Below, piece after piece: positions 57,841-64,000 of a DNA stretch of 64,000 nucleotides. The stretch lies in contig CP136061.1 in assembly GCA_032622095.1 (NCBI GenBank), positions 118,368,754 to 118,432,753 of the forward strand, given 5' to 3'. Position numbers and translations under genes: made by a program. Source of the DNA: Siphonodentalium dalli (lineage: Eukaryota; Mollusca; Scaphopoda; Gadilida; Siphonodentaliidae). How positions within the stretch are numbered: position 1 is the first letter of the stretch; each line of letters begins with the position of its first letter. Below the pieces are notes generated by a model. That model did no database searches. It saw only the letters and a program-made list of their open reading frames with translations, and was not told where the DNA came from.

Positions 57841-58307
57841 TCAAAGAATCTATCACATAGGTACACACACATGCTCCAACCAAGTTTCTTCGATCTGAGA
57901 GAGAAGGTAGTTTGGCGCGAAGCCCCCGGAATGGCCGAAAAGATCGAGTAATCTTCTCATTCACTGCTGTTTTGATGATATCTGAATCCAGAATCGTCTG
58001 TCTTAATCTGAGTTCGACACTTTATGCCCAATGTATCTTATACCCTACTGATATGTGATGGCACTATATGTATATAGTCGCGTAAAATAAAAATAGGAGA
58101 GATCCGTGATAGTAAAGCTTGTAGTCTCTTTACACATTTAAATGAACATCCATATCATGATGACAATTTGCCGTCAATCTTCCCTACATTATCGCATAAC
58201 AATAAGTACATGCCAGCAGAGTATTATGGTAAATGTGATTCGAAAGCAGGTTTCAGATCCATCTTTGGAATAAATTGCCAGAGTCTAAATGAACATTAAT
58301 TGGGCAT

Positions 58308-58754
58308 CATTTAAACGGCCATGGTTCCAAAAAGATTTATACGTAATATGGAAAGAGGAATAAGCTTGGTCGATAAATTTTCAACGATAATAGGTCGATA
58401 AATACGTGAAAGACCTTTCTACGAGCATTGTATGTCCCAGAAAGACGCATTGGATTAATACAAAATATACAACTTTGAACATGATGTTTGGGTCTCAAAC
58501 AAAAAAAACAGCCACTGGCATTACATGGAACAGAAAAGAGCGTTCCGTGTTCGTCTAATACTGATATGGTAGAAATTAAGAGCGTTTATTCCACTTCTGT
58601 GCGAACAAAATGAGAACAGCTTGAAAATGGCGTTGTCCATTGAAAGTATTTTTCAGAGCAAATTAAGCCGGCGGTATATGAATGTTTCGTGCATTTGTCA
58701 ACCTATTACATAGACAAAATTTGGAAGCTCGAATGATCCATGTCCGTTTAAATG
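58308..58754 (+). mobile_element. GTTTAAATG-family element, full copy
   Basis: CATTTAAACGGCCATGG and CCATGTCCGTTTAAATG are the inverted ends, with one mismatch. The interior order matches 12830-13245 and 33225-33545. It contains AAAGAGCGTTCC and TTAAGAGCGTTTATTCC. No ORF is conserved. Confidence 0.75.
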
Positions 58755-59097
58755 ATTAGTGTGTATGTTCGTATGTGTGCCATACGGATGATGGTGTGTG
58801 CAAGTATTTTTCGTTTTTCTTTTGCACAGTAAGCTGAACATGAACACATACTAACGTTAATTTAAGGTCAAATAGGAGAGGGCATCTTTAAGATTTAAAT
58901 TAATGCTTGATTTCACATAACGTTTTGTTTGTATATGAAAAGTCAAAAATAAAAAACGGTAATTTCGTAAATATGACGTTGATTCATATAAATGCAGCAA
59001 ACACTAATATACAATATATAGTTAAAACGGCAAATATGGCCCTGTTGCAAAGAATCAAATTAACGGACACAACATGATAATCGATAGATGCGTTTCT

Positions 59098-59497
59098 TTT
59101 AAAGATGGTCTATTTCTTCCTGTAACAAGTTTTATCTGGGTTAGTTGGTATGAAATAATAAATATGAATCAAAGACCCCTGTCCGGAAACGCTTCTATCA
59201 ATTAATATTGACTTTATTTCGAAGTTTATGGTATAATATAATATAATCAATTTGGGACATTTTACAGCTCGCTTTCGTTCGGAGCGTAGCATGCGCCATA
59301 AATCTATTTATAATTAAAAAAAATAGTAACAAAAACATATCACACTTGATTATCACATTATATAAGAAATTATCGATACAAAATTAATATTAGTTGATAA
59401 AAGCGGTTCCGGACATGTGTCTTCGGACCATATATATTATTTTATACCCCGGAAATTATATAAAACGTGTTTAGGAAAAGATAGACCATCTTCATTT
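59098..59497. mobile_element. AAGATGGTCTAT-family element, full copy
   Basis: TTTTAAAGATGGTCTATTTC on the left is mirrored by GAAAAGATAGACCATCTTCA on the right. The right arm continues as the 50-bp sequence that is tandemly amplified at 56711-57410 (with TATACCCCGG). The body has GGTATGAAATAATAAATATG and CCTGTCCGGAAACGC. Confidence 0.75.
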
Positions 59498-59931
59498 CTA
59501 TTTTTGAATACTTGTATGCCAAACCAAAGATGTCGAGTGAAAATGTGCGTTGGCCTATAAAGCAGCTCAAAAATATCCGATCCAATTCGATTCCGATTTA
59601 GTAATAAATGGTTTGGCCAATTTTCCTCTTACTTGTTGGATAAATCATGAAAATTACCTGTTAAAACTTCATTGGTGAAATAATATATAAGCATGTAGGC
59701 ATCATGAGCCCCTGACTAGTCCCTGGCTGATATGTTATGCACTTTTCGACTCTATCGCTCTGTAACGTGCCCATACCTAACATGGATAATGACGACGGCC
59801 AATGCCATGCCCAACATCTGTTGAAGAAGGGCTTTTGTTGGGCAAATTAGCGTGCCATCAGAGATCAACTGAATGGCAACCGAGAACGATGGTCGTTTGC
59901 GGCATGGCAAAGATCAGTGTGTATTTATATT

Positions 59932-60244
59932 TTACACACGTGTAAGAAAACAATTGACTACAATTACAAATAGCACAAGAAGGTGTCCTGAGAATATTGT
60001 CTTGCTAGCTGCCGACACTGTTGGTATGGTATAACAAGGAGGAGGTGGCTCGTTAATATTTCCTTCAGATATCCTCATCATCTTCGGGAGAAGTTCCAAC
60101 CAGAATGCCACCCTGTCCGGAAGAAGCCGACGTTTGGCGGAAATGTCCGAAGCTTTTTGTGAGAAGTCCAGATAACTCTCTTCTTTGTTATCAAACTGTG
60201 GCCAGGAATGTTGAATGTACTTCTTGTTCGGAAGATTAGGGTTC
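59932..60244 (-). CDS. Last coding exon of a cholinesterase-type carboxylesterase
   Basis: After an acceptor (TTTATTTTTCAG, exon from 60244) the minus frame encodes 103 residues to a TAA at 59932-59934. It opens NPNLPNKKYIQHSWPQFDNK, then ESYLDFSQKASD, then RRLLPDRVAFWLELLPKM. The WPxFD, YLxF and RVAFWxELLPK series is the C-terminal signature of the COesterase family, following the FAKTG that usually closes the preceding exon. These alpha/beta-hydrolases cleave carboxyl esters, often outside the cell; the catalytic Ser, Glu and His would lie in upstream exons, not seen here. The tail PTVSAASKTIFSG plus a hydrophobic run (LLVLFVIVVNCFL) ending TRV looks like a GPI-anchor signal, as in some acetylcholinesterases. 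The exon is undamaged. Whether it is an enzyme or a non-catalytic relative cannot be told. Confidence 0.8.
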
Positions 60245-60389
60245 CTGAAAAATAAATAACGATGTATGTCAAACTGATTGTATTCCTCTTTTCACCGCAC
60301 TTCCTTGGCAACCGTGACGTGTGCATAAAGCAATTGCAACACATCTTTAGGGGACGCCGCTGACTATTCAAATACATGTATATATATAT

Positions 60390-61480
60390 TATATAGTTGC
60401 CGTGCGATTCGCACGCGTCAACCTCCGTGTTTCGGTTGAGGTGCCATCGCAGTTCATATTTGTATGAGACATTAGCGCTCTGCTCCGCGAGATTGATTAT
60501 GGCGATGGAGAACTTACCGACTGTGTCCTCGGGTGCCCCCGTATTTCCACCCTTAGATGTTTCAACGACTGTTATAATTGTACAAGAAAACCATAGTCAG
60601 AAATGGTAACGCCATCAAGATAATATTATTGGGCATGTATAATATATGTTTGTTCATCAATCTTTCACTCGATAAAATGTCGATTTCTCCATAAGAAGAC
60701 CCTAAGACTGAGAGGGCACACTCGAATTAAAATACCCACAATTCACGGAGTCCACGGGCTCCCAACGGGTTATAACTTATTCTGTATATAGGCTCTCTAT
60801 ATGGGTTGAATACAATTTCCTTTTTCACTAAAGTAAAATAACAATACCGATTTGTTTGTCTTATATATCAAAGTATCACCATTAAGTTTCATACTATCTG
60901 AAGAGTGTATGAAATAGCCTGCAGAATAATAATCTGGCCAAAATTGTCGATCTTCGTTACATGGTTCAAGTACGAAAATACCGAGTACTTTTTTAATCAC
61001 ATCTTGTCCTCCTACGACATGGCGAGATATGCTTGGCAATATACACCATAAGAGGGCGTAATGAGGCATGAGTGCTACGCTTCATGGTTATGGCGTTGGA
61101 GAACTTACCGCCCGTGTCCTCGGGTCCCCACCCCCCCCCCCCCCCCCGTATTTCCACCCGTATAAGAGGTGCCATACAACGCCTGTTGTATTTGTGTGAG
61201 ACATGAGTGCTCCGCTCCGTGAATTTGATTATGACGGTCGAGAGTGTTATGCACCTTGTCGACTGAGTAACCGGGTGCCCCACTATTTTGATCCGTTGAT
61301 GTTCCATCGCAGGTTATATGTGTATGAGACATGAGTGTTCATCTCTACGGGATGAATTATGCCGGTCCTGAGTGCTATGAACCTAATCGACTGAGTCACG
61401 GGTGACCCACTATTTTGACCCGTTTAGGTTCCATCGCGGTTATTTTTGTATGAGACATGCGTACTCCGCTTCACCGGATG
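60390..61480 (+). repeat. Degenerate ~125-bp tandem repeat in the presumed esterase intron
   Basis: Units near 60440, 61070, 61190, 61310 and 61440 share GTATGAGACATGAGTGCTCC, GATTATGGCG, CGACTGAGTC and GGTGCCCCACTATTTTGA. A C16-17 run interrupts the unit near 61131-61147. The segment at 60620-61060 between the first two units is not repetitive; its minus ORF (60797-61069) has no recognised domain. Confidence 0.7.
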
Positions 61481-61702
61481 GTTTGGGTCTGTGATTGAAT
61501 TTGTGATAGCGAACTCTACAGGGGCTAGATTAATTCACCCCGGGATTAAGTGAATCGTATATGTCCATGCCACGAATGAAATTAATCACACTACATAGCT
61601 ATGATAAATTCATAATTCACAAGAAACGATTATACTACGGGAGATAGACTATCGAGCAAGGAATCTATATATTTAGGCGTTGCTTGTATATACGACTATA
61701 AA

Positions 61703-62165
61703 TGTGACCCGCCATATCAAATCCAGTCGTATGTCGGGATTTTTTTTACCCTGTGCCAATGCATTCTCTTATATATGCGAGTCGACCATAGGTCGCCTCG
61801 CATATATAAGAGAATGCATTAGCCTAACAATTTTTGATCATTTTTTTTTAAATAAATGTTTCTTACTATTTTTAGGACATAAAATAAAAAACATCCATTA
61901 CCATGCAGGGAGCCCCACACATATGTAGAAGCATATAGAAGAGTGTCGTCTGCTCATGTTTGTCTGGGGCTCTGTATGGGTGAAATTATAAAATTGTTAA
62001 AGAATACAAGAAAAAATTATTAAAATTGTAAAACATTGTTAGGCCAATGCATTCTCTTATATATGCGAGGCGACCTATGGTCGACTCGCATATATAAGAG
62101 AATGCATTGGCACAGGGTAAAAAAAATCCCGACTTACGACTGGATTTGATATGGCTGGTGACATA
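61703..62165 (+). mobile_element. TATGTGACCCGCC-ended MITE with two palindromes (delta, copy N)
   Basis: TGTGACCCGCCATATCAAAT ... GATATGGCTGGTGACATA enclose palindromes at 61755-61823 and 62043-62111. The spacer is in the same orientation as copy L. If the esterase gene continues upstream on the minus strand, this element is intronic. Confidence 0.85.
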
Positions 62166-62984
62166 TATATTCGCCATGTATGCATACATGTATAAATACA
62201 TACATAACTAAATTGAAGAACATGCGCGAGCCTGATAGTTGAGTAACAAAGAATGTAACACTCAACCTTTGCTGAAAACTAGAACATAATCTACTCGTAT
62301 GCGAGAGTGATTAGTTTAATAATATTTTATTCCATTCAAACCAGATCATGTATAATACAATAGCATATAATATTGTGTTCCTTGTGTAGAATGAGGAAGT
62401 GGATTCGACTGTAAGCCTGAAGGCTTATATTTGCCGTCTCCACGAGTGACCATGTCTCAATTTGACTCAGTTGTGCTTCTTAGAGGCAGGGAATTTATAC
62501 GTTAATTTTTCATGTGTAAATTTGGATTGAATGAGAACAATGAGAGCAATATATGTAATTAGTGCACTTAATACTTCGCCTGTCGCTTGTTATATCATTA
62601 ATGGCTGCTGCTTCGTAATTTTAGTTGGAAAAACGTTCTGTCATAGTTATAAATTTCTTAACTATTTTAAAGGTAGATATGTTTTCACTTAAGGTTTTTG
62701 TGGTTTCCCCTTTAAGAGTGAGTGATTGATTGATTGTTTATTTGGCGATATAATGCAATTATAATTATATTTTACAACAATTACAATATAAGGAGAGTAT
62801 GAAAGTATATCTATCACCAGGTGATTCCAAGTAATGTTTGCTGTGAGAAGCTTTAACGCCAGATCAATTGAGTAAACAAATATTACATACATCATCAAAT
62901 GTTTTCATTGAATAAATTGTTACTCAACAATTTGCAACGCGCGATCAGTGTGGCTGTGCGTACTTCTAAGAACCCGGTGTGCCG
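62166..62984. other. Stretch without recognisable gene or repeat
   Basis: No ORF with a motif; the minus ORF at 62689-62898 is AT-rich and not protein-like. No upstream esterase exon could be identified. Confidence 0.3.
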
Positions 62985-63009
62985 ACGACGATGACAAAAA
63001 CACGTACTG

Positions 63010-63390
63010 ATGGCGGGTTCTGATGATGACGATGATATTTATGATGACCGTTGAGGATGATGATGATAGCGGCTACGATGATGATGATGGTGCGGACGAT
63101 AATCCTTCCAATGATGACAGTGGTGATGACAACGAATGAGATTATTACGATGATGATGATGATGATTATTATGATTATGATGATGATGATGATGATGATT
63201 ATGATTATGATGATTATGAGGATGATGAGGATTACGATAATGGATGATAGTATTTATGATGATGATGATGATGATGATGATGATAATGATGATGATGATG
63301 ATGACTATGATGATTATGATGATGATGATGATTATGATTATGATAACGGATGATGATGTTTATGACGATGATGATGATGCAACTGCACCC
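63010..63390 (+). repeat. (GAT)n microsatellite, ~380 bp, imperfect
   Basis: GATGATGATTATGAT-type words dominate; ATAACGGATGATGAT recurs. The methionine- and aspartate-rich ORFs here are repeat translations. Confidence 0.95.
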
Positions 63391-63460
63391 CATTTAACCA
63401 GACCAAAATGTCCAAATCAGGGTTAATATTTTTCAACTAGTACATCCAGCTTTCCCACAG

Positions 63461-63868
63461 TTGCAATGTTCCACATGTCAACTGCCTTATATTGTTGGAA
63501 ATTGCCAACTGATGGTGAAGTTTAATAAGGCCGAAGTTGATCCTACATGTCAACTCTGCAAGCAAAATCCAGAGACTTTAGAACATTTCATACTGCAATG
63601 TGATCACCTGAATGATGTGCGCAATAGAGTGATGCCACATATTACTCAACTGATCCAGGGTGCCAGCAGGTCTCATCCCGAGATTCTACAGCACAGCCTG
63701 CTCCAGATAGTGATTGATGCGAATGCAGCCATTAATAATGGTACCACACCAGCTACAGAGATCGGTCTACTCCAATTCCAACCACGTAGACTATGCTACA
63801 ACCTAAACATAGAAAGATATAATGGTCTCAAATTGACAACCAAGTCGTTGGGTGACACCCATGGATGA
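63461..63868 (+). pseudogene. LINE ORF2 C-terminus with zinc knuckle, 5'-truncated
   Basis: The open frame of 135 residues includes KFNKAEVDPTCQLCKQNPET followed by LEHFILQCDHLNDVRN. CxxC(x7)H(x4)C after a DPTC word is a hallmark of ORF2 C-termini in non-LTR retrotransposons of molluscs and other invertebrates, where it follows the reverse transcriptase. The rest (ILQHSLLQIVIDAN, then a basic tail ending SLGDTHG) fits the usual end. The frame is intact, so this copy is comparatively young, but no reverse transcriptase precedes it; the GAT repeat lies directly upstream. The non-coding tail with CCGCAAGGGTGTGCCTTTGC runs to the window end. Confidence 0.75.
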
Positions 63869-64000
63869 TCTTAATTATCACTGATATTTTAACAGAATTT
63901 TTAACCTGTACATAGATGTACTAAACTGTGAATAATACCGCAAGGGTGTGCCTTTGCAGGCAGAAAGTCAAGAAACAGGTAAACAGGTACCAGTGAATGT

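Noticed and set aside
60797-61069. Possible upstream esterase exon on the minus strand
   Set aside because: The sequence lacks the family blocks expected before the NPNLP exon and runs partly into the ~125-bp repeat.
4367-62201. Recurrent short ORFs containing ANAFSYICESTIGRLAYIREC
   Set aside because: These are translations of the palindromic module and appear in either orientation wherever it occurs; no codon-level conservation is evident.
63051-63426. Met/Asp-rich ORFs
   Set aside because: Translation of the imperfect GAT microsatellite.

Overview
This window reads as repeat-dense, AT-rich intergenic or intronic DNA from an animal nuclear genome. I suspect a marine invertebrate, possibly a mollusc, because the decayed LINE, Crypton-like and Harbinger-like proteins and the abundance of small foldback elements fit that picture; no sequence here fixes the species. 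There is no operon structure, no long intact ORF, and no rRNA, tRNA gene or CRISPR array that I can support. The only sequence that looks like a working host gene is a last coding exon of a cholinesterase-type carboxylesterase on the minus strand (59932-60244). Three further ORFs (21.4-22.0 kb and 43.1-43.4 kb) are weak exon candidates.

Decayed protein-coding transposons: a Crypton-like tyrosine recombinase pseudogene (24992-26130, minus), a PIF/Harbinger-type DDE transposase pseudogene split by a later insertion (37736-39420, plus), and three LINE ORF2 C-terminal fragments (30540-30800, 44699-44877, 63461-63868, all plus). Almost everything else is non-autonomous inverted-repeat DNA: a 3-kb foldback element whose arms are tandem ~165-bp repeats (6895-9905, with half of a sister copy at 1-1432), and about ten families of 0.2-1.7 kb elements with terminal inverted repeats, often nested. 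A ~200-bp tandem array (34479-37060) is interrupted by three separate element families and a local 222-bp tandem duplication.

The most striking signal is a ~69-bp near-perfect palindrome present 21 times. It usually comes as two oppositely oriented copies around an AT-rich spacer, and the module is bounded by CCCTGTG/CACAGGG. The same module sits inside at least four families with unrelated termini, three ending TTAACCCTTT and one ending TGTGACCCGCC. The unit looks modular and interchangeable, which ordinary MITE descent does not explain. Two further patterns deserve attention: the recombinase pseudogene is flanked by inverted repeats shared with short foldback elements, and a 50-bp minisatellite (56711-57410) is a tandem amplification of the terminal repeat of a nearby element.

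Layout: 0-10 kb MULE-like arrays and first MITEs; 10-19 kb nested foldback elements; 19-24 kb microsatellites and sparse DNA; 24-27 kb recombinase element; 27-34 kb tandem repeats, LINE remnant and MITEs; 34-41 kb nested array and Harbinger remnant; 41-53 kb palindrome-bearing MITEs; 53-59.5 kb minisatellite and inverted-repeat elements; 59.9-61.5 kb esterase exon and intron repeats; 61.7-64 kb last palindrome pair, GAT microsatellite and LINE end.
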